DNA of 46,664 nt from Chthoniobacteraceae bacterium (GCA_947476045.1 CANJNZ010000031.1:1-46664), one strand, 5' to 3'; positions 1-10,020 are shown, counted from the stretch's first letter. The notes: generated by a model from the letters alone, not told the origin. A program made the numbers and translations.

Positions 1-129
1 CTCCGGCATCGAATGAGGGACACCCTGCAACGTTACTGGGAGGACGCCAAATCCGTCCTCCAACTCATCGGTCGCGACTGGCTGCTGGTTCAACTAAACG
101 CTATGCGGAAAACTCGAATGTCTGTTTAA
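1..129 (+). CDS. Possible 3' end of an unidentified gene (partial)
   Basis: The first reading frame is open from the window edge to a TAA at 127-129. It encodes about 42 residues, including the protein-like stretch RDTLQRYWEDAKSVLQLIG. The end of the window cuts off anything upstream. A second forward frame is also open here, so the choice rests only on residue composition. I do not recognise a family. The following 110 bases up to the next start are AT-rich and presumably hold the promoter of the large secreted protein, but I see no convincing -35/-10 pair or Shine-Dalgarno sequence there. Confidence 0.3.
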   Translation, partial: LRHRMRDTLQRYWEDAKSVLQLIGRDWLLVQLNAMRKTRMSV

Positions 130-239
130 TTTGAGCAGATGGTATAACAAAGTCTTTGCGATTATTTTAATAAGCAGCTAAAAATGGTGTTCCAAAATAC
201 GTGCCCCGCAAACCTGAACTGAATTAAAAATTATCTGCA

Positions 240-3200
240 ATGAAGCGTTCTCTCCTAATTTTATTGGCCTGCTTGATGACCGGTTCATTTGAGGCCGTGG
301 CTCAAGTTCAGATCAATGAAATCATGGCGTCGAACACGCGTTCTGTTCCGGACATTGTGGACTTTGAGGATTACCCGGACTGGTTTGAGTTGAAGAACAC
401 AACGAACGGATCTGTCAGCCTTGATGGGTATTTCATCAGCGATAATCCATCGAATCCCTTCAAATGGGCCGTTCCTTCCGGAGCTTCAATTCCAGCCAAT
501 GGCTACCTGAAGATCATCGCCGATGGACACGATGCGGCACCGGGGCAGAGTTTCCCGCGCGGCTACTGGCCTTGGTATAATTTTACTACAGAAAAATATC
601 ACACCAATTTCAGTCTTGCAGCAACGGGCCAGACTCTCACGCTCACCAAGGCGACTGGAATAAGCACAACGACGCTGGTCAATGCCTCGACGAGTGCTCC
701 TGCGGCGGTGTGGAAATACAAGGATAATGGCAGCGATCAGAGCACTCAGTGGAGGGCGGGCAATTTTGATGATTCGAGTTGGGCATCGGGGCCTGCGCGC
801 CTCGGATATGGGGATCCCGAAAACACGGTCGTTTCCTACGGTCCCAATGCGAGCAATAAATACATTACGACCTATTTCCGTCATCACTTCAACGTGTCCA
901 ATCCTGCGGCTTACACGGGCCTGACGATGAATCTTTTGGTGGACGATGGATGCGTCGTTTATCTGAATGGAGTCGAAGTGGTGCGGCGCAATATGCCTGT
1001 GGGCGATGTCAGCTACACAACGCTCGCGTCAGTGACTGTGGGCGGTGCGGATGAAACGACGTTTTTCCCCTACACGATTCCAGCCAGTGGATTGGTGACT
1101 GGCGACAACGTGCTGGCGGTCGAGGTTCATCAGGCTGCGGTCAACAGTTCGGACATCAGCTTCGATCTCGGCCTCATCGCGACCTTGTCCACCAGCTACA
1201 CCACCGTTGACACCGTCACCTTTGGCCAGCAGGTCGCTGACATTTCCTACGGGCGGGACAACAGCAATCCCGCGATCTGGCGGCAGTTTGCCGAACCCAC
1301 GCCCGGTGCGGCAAACACGACAGCCATTGTGGATGATGTTCGCATCACCGGAAATGACGTCACGGTTTCGCTGCCGGCTGGTCTCTATTCGGGCAACCAG
1401 ACAGTGACGATGACTGTCCCGTCCGGGCAAATCCGCTACACACTCAACGGTAGTGATCCTAAGAGCACATCGTCGCTTTATACTGCGCCGCTAAGCATCA
1501 CGGGCACAACAGTGCTGCGCGCGCGCTGCTTTGAAACAGGAAAAGCGCCGGGTGCGATTGTCACGCGCACCTATTTGTATGGAGAGACCATCACCAATGT
1601 CCCCTACATATCGGTGGTTGCTGATCCGGAGACGCTTTTTGGCAACACGATTGGCATCTACAAAAACCTCCACGAGCCGATCGTTGGGGCTTACAACGCT
1701 GTCTTTAAAGGCAAAGATGCGCCTGCGAATTTGGAGTTCTTCGCTCCCGGTGGTGTCACTGCTTTCTCCACTGGCTGCGGCATCCGCATCGGAAGTGAAA
1801 ACAATTGGCCCCATGCGCAGAAGGCTCTCAATATATACATTGATAGCAAATACGGGAATGATGTGGTCACTTACGATCTCTTTCCGGGCAATCAAACTTC
1901 GCATCACACCAGTTTCACCCTCCGTGATGGTGGTGATAACTGGGAAAGAGAGATGATGCGTGACGGCCTCATGCCGAAACTCGGAAAGGGGATACTCAAG
2001 GCAGATACCTATGATTACCGGCCCAGTGTCGTTTTCATCAATGGAGTTTACTACGGTATTCACAACATCCGCGAGCGTTGGGATGAGACTTGGTTTTCCG
2101 AGTATTATCACCTCGCGGCGGACAAAATTGACCACCTGATTTACGGACACGTCACGGGACCTTCGATCACGCTCGGCGCACAAAAAGGCGACACCACCGA
2201 CTGGGTCGCTTTGATGACTTTCATGAGCACCGCCGACCTGACCGTTCAGGCGAACTGGGACTACGTCGAATCGAAAATAGACATGGACAGCTTCATGGAT
2301 TTCATCATCGCAGAGGCCTATAGCAACAACACGAGCTGGCCGTGGAACCGTGAGTTTTGGAGGGATAGGAATCCCGGGGGTAAATGGCACTGGTTCCTTC
2401 CGGACATGGATCGCACGTGGGATACCGGCACACTTTCAGGCATTCTGGGGCAATTGATGGGCAGCGAGGACGCGCTCGTGCGATTGAAGGTGAACGCTGG
2501 CTTCAAGCAACGCCTCGCCCAGCGTTTTGCCGCACACGCGGCAGGAACTTTTGCGCCAGCGCGTGTCATCGCGACCATCTCTGCCATGGACGCGGAGAAT
2601 ACTGCGCTCGTGGCGCGTCACGCCGCCCTTTGGTCTCCATTGGGCGGAATGAGCGTGGGTGGCCGGGCCGCCAACATCCAAAACGTCAAAGACTACGCCA
2701 ATGCGAGAGCGACCAATATTCACGGGGAGGTTGCTTCTGAGCTTGGCGTCAGCACGGCGGTGGATCTCACGCTCGCCGCCAACAACGCCGCTGGCGGCAC
2801 CTTCCTTGTGCAAGGTGTCCCTGTGTCGCCCTCCATTTTCAAAATATTCCCCAATATTCCATTTACGCTCAAGGCCGTGCCTGCGCCCGGCTACGTGTTC
2901 AGTTCGTGGACGGGAGTTGCCGCTGCTGGTAGCAACATCAACGTGACCATTACTGGCGCAGCGACGATCACCGCAAACTTCGTCCCGTCCGGCGAAACCA
3001 CCATCGGCGGCACGCTCGCTTCAAACACCACTCTCACCACCGCGAACGCCAACTACTCGCTGAGCAGCGATCTGATTGTCCCGCCGGGGATCACGCTGAC
3101 GATTCAGCCCGGTGTGACCATCAATATGCCCACGAAAAGCAACATTCGCGTGCAGGGCATCCTCAACATCGCCGGCACCGCCGCGCAACCCGTCACCATC

Positions 3201-5489
3201 ACCGGGCGAAATGGTGAACGATGGGGCGGCATTAGTTTTGAAGACGGCAGCGGCCCGTCGAATCTCGCCCACCTCGTCATCCGTGGCGCGACGCGAGGCT
3301 TCGACCCCGTGCTCTACGACCACGCCATCACAGGGCACTACGCCACCGTCACCGCCGACTTCATAGACATCAAGGATTCCGACCTTACTTTCTATATGTA
3401 TGGTGGCTCGTGCATCCTGCGCGACAGCGTCTTCTACTCGCCCTACACGGGCGACGGCATCCATGTGAAAAAAGGTGCCGCCTTGGTCCAGCGATGCACC
3501 TTGCTTGGCAACAATGCGCCGGACACCGACGCGATCGACTTCGATGGCGTCATCAACGGCGTCATCGAAGACTGCCGCATCTATCGCTTTCAGGGTAGCA
3601 ACAGCGACGGCATTGATATTGGCGAGGCTTGCAGCAACATCCTGATTCAAGGCAACGCGATCTATTTCAACTCCGACAAGGGCGTCTCCGTGGGGCAGGG
3701 CTCCACCGTCACGATACGGAAAAATCTGATCGTCGGCTGTAACCTCGGCGTCGGCATCAAGGATTTCGGCTCCAACGCCACCATTGATCAAAATACTTTC
3801 GTCGCCTGCAAAACCTCGGGTGTCGCGATTTACGAGAAGAACTTTGGGAAGGGTGGAGGCAACGCAACCATCTCCAACACCATTTTCTCAAAGGCAGCCG
3901 TTGCCCCTGTGACTGTGGACAGTTTTTCCACGGCCATCATCGCCTATAGTCTTAGCGACACCATCGCGCTAAGCGGCTCGTCGAACCTTTTGACTGATCC
4001 TATTTTCGTGGATCCGAACGTCTATAACTTCCAACTCCAGCCCACATCGCCTGCCATCAACAACGGCGACCCAGCACACAGTCTGGATGCGGACGGTAGT
4101 CGCGTGGATATCGGTGCCGAATACGCCTACAGCCCCGCAGATTATCCCTACACGATTGGCGAGCGGGTGGTGATCAACGAAATCCTCGCTAACTCCGGCA
4201 CGTCCAGTGACTGGATAGAACTCTACAACCGCACCAACGCTTCCATTGACATCGGCGGCTGGTTCCTCAGCGACGACGGCACCAATCTCCAAAAATATCG
4301 CATTCCCGTCGGCACGATCATCCCCGCGCACGGCTACCAGGTCTTCTACGAAAGCAGCAACTTCGGCAGCGTCAGCATTGACCCAAATAAAATAGTCCCG
4401 TTCGCACTCAGCGACGTTGGCGAAACGATCTATGTCAGCTCCGCTGTCAACGACCAGCTCACCGACTACCAGAGCAAGGAGGACTTCGGCCCCAGCATCG
4501 AAGGCGAGACACTCGGCTTCTACTACAAACCCAGCTCTGACTCGTATAATTTCGTCCCGATGAAAACACCCACGCCCGGCGCTGTGAACAGCGGCCCGCG
4601 CATCGGCCCCATCGTGTTTTCCGAAATCATGTATAACCCCGCAGGCTCCGGCACTGGCGACGCAGAATACCTCGAGTTGCTCAATGTCAGCAGCGCACCC
4701 GTTACGCTCTACGACGCCGTCAAAGGAAAGCCGTGGAATTTTGCAGACGGCATTGAGTTTGAATTTCCAACCGCTACGCCACTCACCATGGCCCCCGGCG
4801 AGCGCGTTGTCCTCACCAAGAATCTCACGCTTTTCAATACCGTCTATGGCTCATTGGTCCCCGCAGGCACGAAGGTGTTTCAGTGGACAACCGGAAGCCT
4901 CAACAACAGCGGCGAAACCGTGCAACTGAAACGCCCCGGCGCAGTGGATGCACTCAACGTCCAGCAATACGTGAGGGTGGATAAAGTGGATTTCAGCGAC
5001 AGCGCACCGTGGGTCACCACACCCGACGGACAGGGCCCTTCGCTCACCAAGATTTCCGAAAAAGACTACGGCAACGACCACATCAATTGGATGGCATCGA
5101 CCGCATCACCCGGCGCTATAGCTGCGACGAATCGCTTCGCCACATGGGCCTCCGGATACGGGGTTTCTGGCGGAGGGAATGATCCCGATTTGGACGGAGT
5201 CAGTAATCTGATGGAATACGCACTTGGAACAAACCCGCAATCGCCATCCACTCCTCGCACGCCTGAAATAGCAATGAATGGAAGTCAGGGGTTGATTTCT
5301 TACGAAGTGAGCACAGTGGCTCCGGACGTTGATTACGTTTTGGAAATGTCTTCAGACTTGCTCCAATGGACGAGCGTGGACGCAGCGCCATTTTTCCTGA
5401 ATGCAGGAGTTCAAAAGCGCTCCTACCAGATTCCCGGAACAATGCCGCCCAAGGTATATTTTCGGCTACGCGTCAGTATGAAGCCGTAG
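240..5489 (+). CDS. Giant secreted CotH / beta-helix / lamin-tail protein
   Basis: A 1749-residue exported protein. A signal peptide (about residues 1-22, ending AVAQ) is followed by a lamin-tail domain (NEIMASNTR..., about 25-130), a jelly-roll-like segment (about 160-320), a chitobiase C-terminal-like domain with RYTLNGSDP (about 375-445) and a CotH-kinase-like region (about 460-770). The CotH part carries NGVYYGIHNIRERWDE near 600 and PDMDRTWD near 721. Next come a divergent InlB-type repeat (about 847-915), a right-handed beta-helix of roughly 370 residues (about 921-1290), two further lamin-tail domains starting near 1309 and 1457, and a calcium-binding-like motif (DPDLDGVSNLMEYALGTNP) near 1648. 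CotH kinases phosphorylate proteins in spores and bacterial surface systems; the substrate here is unknown. The architecture suggests a cell-surface or extracellular adhesive or carbohydrate-interacting protein. The gene is convergent with the lactate permease, with 12 bp between stop codons. Confidence 0.9.
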   Translation: MKRSLLILLACLMTGSFEAVAQVQINEIMASNTRSVPDIVDFEDYPDWFELKNTTNGSVSLDGYFISDNPSNPFKWAVPSGASIPANGYLKIIADGHDAAPGQSFPRGYWPWYNFTTEKYHTNFSLAATGQTLTLTKATGISTTTLVNASTSAPAAVWKYKDNGSDQSTQWRAGNFDDSSWASGPARLGYGDPENTVVSYGPNASNKYITTYFRHHFNVSNPAAYTGLTMNLLVDDGCVVYLNGVEVVRRNMPVGDVSYTTLASVTVGGADETTFFPYTIPASGLVTGDNVLAVEVHQAAVNSSDISFDLGLIATLSTSYTTVDTVTFGQQVADISYGRDNSNPAIWRQFAEPTPGAANTTAIVDDVRITGNDVTVSLPAGLYSGNQTVTMTVPSGQIRYTLNGSDPKSTSSLYTAPLSITGTTVLRARCFETGKAPGAIVTRTYLYGETITNVPYISVVADPETLFGNTIGIYKNLHEPIVGAYNAVFKGKDAPANLEFFAPGGVTAFSTGCGIRIGSENNWPHAQKALNIYIDSKYGNDVVTYDLFPGNQTSHHTSFTLRDGGDNWEREMMRDGLMPKLGKGILKADTYDYRPSVVFINGVYYGIHNIRERWDETWFSEYYHLAADKIDHLIYGHVTGPSITLGAQKGDTTDWVALMTFMSTADLTVQANWDYVESKIDMDSFMDFIIAEAYSNNTSWPWNREFWRDRNPGGKWHWFLPDMDRTWDTGTLSGILGQLMGSEDALVRLKVNAGFKQRLAQRFAAHAAGTFAPARVIATISAMDAENTALVARHAALWSPLGGMSVGGRAANIQNVKDYANARATNIHGEVASELGVSTAVDLTLAANNAAGGTFLVQGVPVSPSIFKIFPNIPFTLKAVPAPGYVFSSWTGVAAAGSNINVTITGAATITANFVPSGETTIGGTLASNTTLTTANANYSLSSDLIVPPGITLTIQPGVTINMPTKSNIRVQGILNIAGTAAQPVTITGRNGERWGGISFEDGSGPSNLAHLVIRGATRGFDPVLYDHAITGHYATVTADFIDIKDSDLTFYMYGGSCILRDSVFYSPYTGDGIHVKKGAALVQRCTLLGNNAPDTDAIDFDGVINGVIEDCRIYRFQGSNSDGIDIGEACSNILIQGNAIYFNSDKGVSVGQGSTVTIRKNLIVGCNLGVGIKDFGSNATIDQNTFVACKTSGVAIYEKNFGKGGGNATISNTIFSKAAVAPVTVDSFSTAIIAYSLSDTIALSGSSNLLTDPIFVDPNVYNFQLQPTSPAINNGDPAHSLDADGSRVDIGAEYAYSPADYPYTIGERVVINEILANSGTSSDWIELYNRTNASIDIGGWFLSDDGTNLQKYRIPVGTIIPAHGYQVFYESSNFGSVSIDPNKIVPFALSDVGETIYVSSAVNDQLTDYQSKEDFGPSIEGETLGFYYKPSSDSYNFVPMKTPTPGAVNSGPRIGPIVFSEIMYNPAGSGTGDAEYLELLNVSSAPVTLYDAVKGKPWNFADGIEFEFPTATPLTMAPGERVVLTKNLTLFNTVYGSLVPAGTKVFQWTTGSLNNSGETVQLKRPGAVDALNVQQYVRVDKVDFSDSAPWVTTPDGQGPSLTKISEKDYGNDHINWMASTASPGAIAATNRFATWASGYGVSGGGNDPDLDGVSNLMEYALGTNPQSPSTPRTPEIAMNGSQGLISYEVSTVAPDVDYVLEMSSDLLQWTSVDAAPFFLNAGVQKRSYQIPGTMPPKVYFRLRVSMKP

Positions 5490-5501
5490 TGCGGGGAGTG
5501 G

Positions 5502-7109
5502 CTAGGGGATCATCCACGTCCACACGCGGGCTTGCAGCCAGACGAGAATGCCGACGAGCGAGGCGAGTGCGAGGCTGTGCCAGAAAACGGCGCGCAGGAT
5601 GGTGCCCGCGTCGGGCGCTCCGGGTGCGGTGCCGGTTGCGGTTTGGGCGACGACGATGCTTTGGGCGTCAATCATTTTGCCCATCACTCCACCGGAGCTG
5701 TTTGCAGCACAAGTGAGAATGGGTGAGATGCCGGTTTGCTCAGCGGTGACTTTTTGGAGATTGCCGAAGAGCACGTTCGACGAAGTATCGCTGCCGGTGA
5801 GCGCGACGCCGAGCCAGCCGAGCAGTGGGGAGAAAAATGGAAACCATGAGCCGGTGGAGGCGAAGGCGAGGCCGAGCGTGGTATCGGTGCCCGAGTAGCG
5901 CGTGGCGTAGCCCAGCGCGAGCATGAGCGCGATGGTGAGCAGTGAGACGCGCACGCGATGCAGCGTCCGGAAATAGACGCGGGCGAGGTGCATCGGCTTC
6001 ACGCCGAGGAGCAGCCCTGCGAGCACACCGGCGAAAAGGAGCGCGGTGCCGGTGGAGGCGAGGAGTTGGAAATCGAAGACACCTTTTTCAAACTCGGGCG
6101 CTGCGACTATCGGTGGGATGCGCTGCACGCCTTCGAAAATCAGCGGGACATTGAAATTCCAATTCGCGACAGACTTCAGCCACAACTCGACGGGTTTCAC
6201 TTTCCAAAGCGCAACGAACGCGGCGAGCAAAAGCCACGGTAGCCACGGGCGAATTGAGTAATGAGTTGCGACCTGAGTTTGTAGGGCGGCTTCGTCTTTT
6301 GGCTGCCAGAATTTCAGCAGCACGATCAGTGCGAGCATGGCGGCGGTGGCGGAGATGATGTCCACTAACCACGGGCCATGAAAATTACTGACGAGAAATT
6401 GCGTGATCCCGAAGACGCTGCCGCAGACGAGGCACGCGGGCCAGATTGCGAGCATTCCGCGCCAGCCGACTTGTGCAGCGATGAGCCAGAAGGGGACGAT
6501 GAGTGAAAAGAAAGGAAGCTGCCGGCCAACCATCGAACTGAGCGCGTGGAGATCGAGACCGGTGACGCTGCTGATCGTGGTGATTGGGATGCCGACGCTG
6601 CCGAAGGCAACGGGTGCGGTGTTGCCGATGAGCGCGAGCTTCGCGGCGTCGAGAGGTTTGAATCCAAGACCGATGAGCATCGCACCGGAAATCGCGACGG
6701 GAGCGCCAAAGCCTGCGCAGCCCTCGATGAATGCGCCGAAGCAATATGCGATGAGCAGCGCCTGGATGCGTCTATCGGAGCTAAGCGAGGCGATTTGTTT
6801 TTTTAACGCATCGAACACTCCGGTTTCGACGGAGAGTTGGTAGATGAAGATCGCATTCAGAATAATCCAGCCGATAGGAAAAAGACCGAACGCTGCGCCG
6901 TAGCCTGCGGCGGCGAATCCAAGCGACGCGGGCATTTTGAAAACAAACACCGCAACTGCGAGCGCTGCTACCAGTGCGACGAGTGCGGCGAGGTGTGCGC
7001 GAACGTGGAGAAATGCGAGCAGCGCAAGCAGCAGAACAATCGGAAGCGCGGCAACGAGCGCGGAACCGGCGAGGTTGTGAAGAGGGTCGTAGGTTTGCTG
7101 CCAAGGCAT
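5502..7109 (-). CDS. lctP: L-lactate permease family transporter
   Basis: A 535-residue polytopic inner-membrane protein, close to the usual LctP/LldP length. It would import L-lactate (possibly also glycolate) with protons. Family-like stretches include the conserved segment FGAFIEGCAGFGAPVAISGA, then IGNTAPVAFGSVGIPI, and near the C-terminus GSDTSSNVLFGNLQ followed by AANSSGGVMGKMI. Twelve or more hydrophobic segments are visible. The ATG at 7109 gives the N-terminus MPWQQTYDP, typical of the family. No lactate dehydrogenase gene is adjacent, so lactate use would depend on genes elsewhere. A repeat element with inverted arms (7116-7192) begins 6 bp upstream of the start and probably forms part of its 5' untranslated region or promoter. 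Confidence 0.93.
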   Translation of the reverse strand: MPWQQTYDPLHNLAGSALVAALPIVLLLALLAFLHVRAHLAALVALVAALAVAVFVFKMPASLGFAAAGYGAAFGLFPIGWIILNAIFIYQLSVETGVFDALKKQIASLSSDRRIQALLIAYCFGAFIEGCAGFGAPVAISGAMLIGLGFKPLDAAKLALIGNTAPVAFGSVGIPITTISSVTGLDLHALSSMVGRQLPFFSLIVPFWLIAAQVGWRGMLAIWPACLVCGSVFGITQFLVSNFHGPWLVDIISATAAMLALIVLLKFWQPKDEAALQTQVATHYSIRPWLPWLLLAAFVALWKVKPVELWLKSVANWNFNVPLIFEGVQRIPPIVAAPEFEKGVFDFQLLASTGTALLFAGVLAGLLLGVKPMHLARVYFRTLHRVRVSLLTIALMLALGYATRYSGTDTTLGLAFASTGSWFPFFSPLLGWLGVALTGSDTSSNVLFGNLQKVTAEQTGISPILTCAANSSGGVMGKMIDAQSIVVAQTATGTAPGAPDAGTILRAVFWHSLALASLVGILVWLQARVWTWMIP

Positions 7110-7115
7110 GAGAGT

Positions 7116-7192
7116 GAATGACGGAGGACGAATGAGGGATGCAATGAAGAACGCACTTTAGAGCTTCATTCGTCATTCGGAATTCGTCATTC
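7116..7192. repeat. Dispersed ATTCGTCATT-type element with imperfect inverted arms
   Basis: The left arm has GAATGACG at 7116-7123 and GACGAATGA at 7127-7135. The right arm (7164-7192) has CTTCATTCGTCATTC followed by GGAATTCGTCATTC. Reverse-complementing the right arm gives GAATGACGAATTCC..., so the arms can pair in blocks. The 15-mer TTCGGAATTCGTCAT (7176-7190) recurs exactly at the start of the TPR gene near 25639-25653. The element lies between the divergent starts of the lactate permease and the GT-C-like gene. Confidence 0.7.
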
Positions 7193-7203
7193 ATCCACGT
7201 CAC

Positions 7204-9033
7204 ATGCTGCCGCGCCGTTTTCAAATCCTGCTCTTCACGCTCTCGTTTCTGACTTTTGCGTGGTTTCATCAAGGGGGCGGATGGAATCAGAATGCACGCT
7301 TTGCAGAGGTGCGGGCGATTGTGGAGCAGGGGACTTTTGCGGTGGATGATTTCATGGTGTATCGGCCGGGTGTGGGGCGGCTCATGGTGCGTGAGTCGGT
7401 GAAAAATGCGGAGTTTGCGCGCGACGGAAAAGTTTACCGTCTGTGCTGGGGGAATGATCCATGGGACTACAATATGGCTCCCGTGAACGGGAAGTCGTTG
7501 GACGATGGCGCGGTGCCGGTGGTGATCGGATGGGATACTTGCTCGGGCGATGTAGGCATTGCTCCGGACGGGCATTTTCACCCGAACAAGCCGCCGGGTG
7601 CGTCACTCCTCGCGGTGCCGGTGTATTTCGTGGCGTCGCACGTGGAGCGGGCGATGGGGCTCAGTCTTGATGATTGGTGGGTGCTCTGCGTGAACGGGTG
7701 GTTGTGTTCCGCTTTGACGGTGGGACTTGTATCGGCATTGGGCGTGGTGCTTTTTGCGCGCGTTGCAGCCGGGATGTTTCCCGGAAATAAATGCGCGGTG
7801 GTGGGGGCGGCTTTGGTGTTTGGTTTCGGGACGACGTTCTTTCCGTTTGCGACGTTGATGTTTGATCACAATCTGACTGCGGTGCTTTTGCTCGCGGCGT
7901 TTGCGGATGTGCGCGCAGGCCGTCCGTCTCGTGCGGGGATGTGGGCAGGCGTGGCTGCGGTGACGAATTATTTGTCGGTAGTCCCGGGCGCGATGTTCGG
8001 GCTGTGGGTGTTGATGCGCCGGTGGAACTGGCGTGATGCGGGGCGCTTTACGCTGGGCGTGCTGCCAAGCCTTGTTGCGTTGCTGTGCTACAATTTGGCG
8101 GCGTTTGGGTCGCCGTTCGTGGTGAATACGAGTTTTCAAAATCCGGTGTTCAAGGAAACGGCTCCGGCGTTTCTCGGGATGTTCACCGCACCTTCATGGT
8201 TCGCTGCGTTGGTGATTACGATTTCGCCGTGGCGTGGTTTGTTCGTGCTTTCGCCAGTGCTGTTGCTTGCTGTCTTTGCCCTGGCGAAGTGGTGTCGTCG
8301 CGATGCAATGCGTGCGGAGCGACGGATAGTGATCGGAATCGCGCTTTTCTTTTTCTCGGTGAATATTTGTTTCAACGGTTTTCACGGCGGGTTTGCAGCG
8401 GGGCCACGGTATTTGATTCCGATACTGCCGTTCGTATGCCTCTCATTGGTGCCGGCGTTTTCACAATGGCCGCGAATCGGAATCGCTCTCGCTGCGTTCA
8501 GTATTTTCCAGCAGTCGTTGCTGACGGTGACGGATGCGCTGAATCCTTTGGGTGTGGGTGCTCACGCCTGGAGAAATCACCCGGGCGAGTGGAAGGAGAA
8601 ATTATTCGGGAACAGCCTGGTGTGGCGTTATGCATGGCCTTTGTTTGTGAGCGGGCGCGCATGGCCGGTGGTGGAGGATAAATTCGAGGAGTGGATGGAA
8701 GGGCAGCAGCGCAAGCTGACGAAGGAGGTGCCGGACGCAGCGGAACGTGAGCGATTGCTCGGAATAATCCGCACGGAAACTTGGACGCGTGTCGAAGCTG
8801 GAGAACCCGAGCCACTGTGGATTGCTGCGATGCCGGGACCGGTATCGGTCAACCCTATGGGTATGTGGGACGGGTCATATTTTCAGAAGTTTCCTGCGCA
8901 CTCGAGTGCAACGAAATGGGGGGCTTTCAATGTGGGCGAGATTTTCTGGCTGCATGGGCGATGGAGTTTGCAGCCACTGGCGCTGATGTGGATTGTGGGT
9001 GCAATGGCCCTATGTCGTCTGCGAAAGACGTGA
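7204..9033 (+). CDS. Polytopic membrane protein, GT-C glycosyltransferase-like
   Basis: A 609-residue integral membrane protein with one N-terminal membrane segment, a long first external loop (about residues 22-145) and roughly eight to ten further hydrophobic segments. The opening NQNARFAEVRAIVEQGTF and the later FFPFATLMFDHN and SPWRGLFVLSPVLLL resemble lipid-linked-sugar GT-C enzymes, which transfer sugars on the outer face of the membrane. This is a fold-level resemblance only; donor and acceptor cannot be read from the sequence. A soluble tail (about 490-580) precedes a last hydrophobic segment. The ATG at 7204 follows the repeat element directly, with no clear ribosome-binding site. 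The gene is convergent with the AEC carrier, 3 bp between stop codons. Confidence 0.75.
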   Translation: MLPRRFQILLFTLSFLTFAWFHQGGGWNQNARFAEVRAIVEQGTFAVDDFMVYRPGVGRLMVRESVKNAEFARDGKVYRLCWGNDPWDYNMAPVNGKSLDDGAVPVVIGWDTCSGDVGIAPDGHFHPNKPPGASLLAVPVYFVASHVERAMGLSLDDWWVLCVNGWLCSALTVGLVSALGVVLFARVAAGMFPGNKCAVVGAALVFGFGTTFFPFATLMFDHNLTAVLLLAAFADVRAGRPSRAGMWAGVAAVTNYLSVVPGAMFGLWVLMRRWNWRDAGRFTLGVLPSLVALLCYNLAAFGSPFVVNTSFQNPVFKETAPAFLGMFTAPSWFAALVITISPWRGLFVLSPVLLLAVFALAKWCRRDAMRAERRIVIGIALFFFSVNICFNGFHGGFAAGPRYLIPILPFVCLSLVPAFSQWPRIGIALAAFSIFQQSLLTVTDALNPLGVGAHAWRNHPGEWKEKLFGNSLVWRYAWPLFVSGRAWPVVEDKFEEWMEGQQRKLTKEVPDAAERERLLGIIRTETWTRVEAGEPEPLWIAAMPGPVSVNPMGMWDGSYFQKFPAHSSATKWGAFNVGEIFWLHGRWSLQPLALMWIVGAMALCRLRKT

Positions 9034-9036
9034 TTT

Positions 9037-9978
9037 TTATAATCCGACGAAGTGCGCGCCGATGCGCAGCCAGAGCGGAATGGTGAGGAGACCGAGGACG
9101 GTGGTGGTGATGACAAGCCGGACGGCGGTGCCGGTGTCTGCGCGGTAGAGACGCGTGAGGACGACGGGCACCATTGCGCATGGCATTGCGGCCTGGACGA
9201 CGAGGACACGTTTTAGGTCGAGGGAGCAGGGGAGCCATCGCGCCGCGAGGATGATGAGCGGCGGGAGGATTCCAAGTTTTACGATGCAACCGGCGAGTGT
9301 GCGCCCTTTGTTTTGGGCGAGTCCCCCTTCGTTGACGGAGTCGGCGAGCATGGCGCCGGTGAGAAGGAGCGAGAGCGGGATGGCGCCCTGACCGAGGAAG
9401 TGCAGCGAATTCAGCGCGAAGGCCGGCAGCCAGTCGGTGGCGTGAAAAAGGTTGAGCACGAGAGCGGAGAGAATTGCGAAGAAGGGAATATTTAATGCGC
9501 GCTGCCATGAGCCTTCACCGGAGAGGAGCCAGACGCCGATGCTCCACAGCGCCAGTTCGAATCCGATGTTATGAATGAAGAGGATGCCGGTGGTGCTGCT
9601 AGGAAATATGGCCTGAACGAGCGGAATGGGCAGGTAGCCCCAATTGGGGATGGCGGCTGTGAATGTGAATGTCCTGGCGGGATGCGGCTTCGAAAGGCGC
9701 ATCATGCGTGAGGCGATCGCTGCGACGCCGAAACTGCACGTGAGAAGTGCGGCTCCGGCGATGGGAGCGAGGAGGACGTTGCCGATTTCGCGTAGCGCGG
9801 GGTTTCCAAGCACGGCGTCTGCGATGAAGCAGGGATATAAAAAATTGACCGCGAGCGTGAGCAGGCTTGCATCTGCCGCGGGCTGCAATTTCCCAAGCCG
9901 ACGCAGTGCAAAACCGCAAGCGATGACGACGAAGGCGGGGGAGATCGCGGTGAGTAGCGATGCGTAGGCGGTGTTCAT
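9037..9978 (-). CDS. AEC-family (auxin efflux carrier-like) transporter
   Basis: A 313-residue membrane protein of the usual AEC length with about ten hydrophobic segments. Family-like features are the N-terminal ISPAFVVIACGFALRRLG, the FLYPCFIADAVLG segment, NWGYLPIPLVQAIFP in the first half and the C-terminal AAMPCAMVPVVLTRLY. Bacterial AEC proteins move small organic acids such as malate, malonate or lactate; the substrate here cannot be told. The lactate permease 2 kb away makes an organic-acid role plausible but does not show it. The gene lies 42 bp downstream of an exported-protein gene on the same strand and may be co-transcribed with it. Confidence 0.88.
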   Translation of the reverse strand: MNTAYASLLTAISPAFVVIACGFALRRLGKLQPAADASLLTLAVNFLYPCFIADAVLGNPALREIGNVLLAPIAGAALLTCSFGVAAIASRMMRLSKPHPARTFTFTAAIPNWGYLPIPLVQAIFPSSTTGILFIHNIGFELALWSIGVWLLSGEGSWQRALNIPFFAILSALVLNLFHATDWLPAFALNSLHFLGQGAIPLSLLLTGAMLADSVNEGGLAQNKGRTLAGCIVKLGILPPLIILAARWLPCSLDLKRVLVVQAAMPCAMVPVVLTRLYRADTGTAVRLVITTTVLGLLTIPLWLRIGAHFVGL

Positions 9979-10020
9979 GTGCGCCTGCGGAGAAAGATGG
10001 AGTCGCCTGCGGAGAGCACG

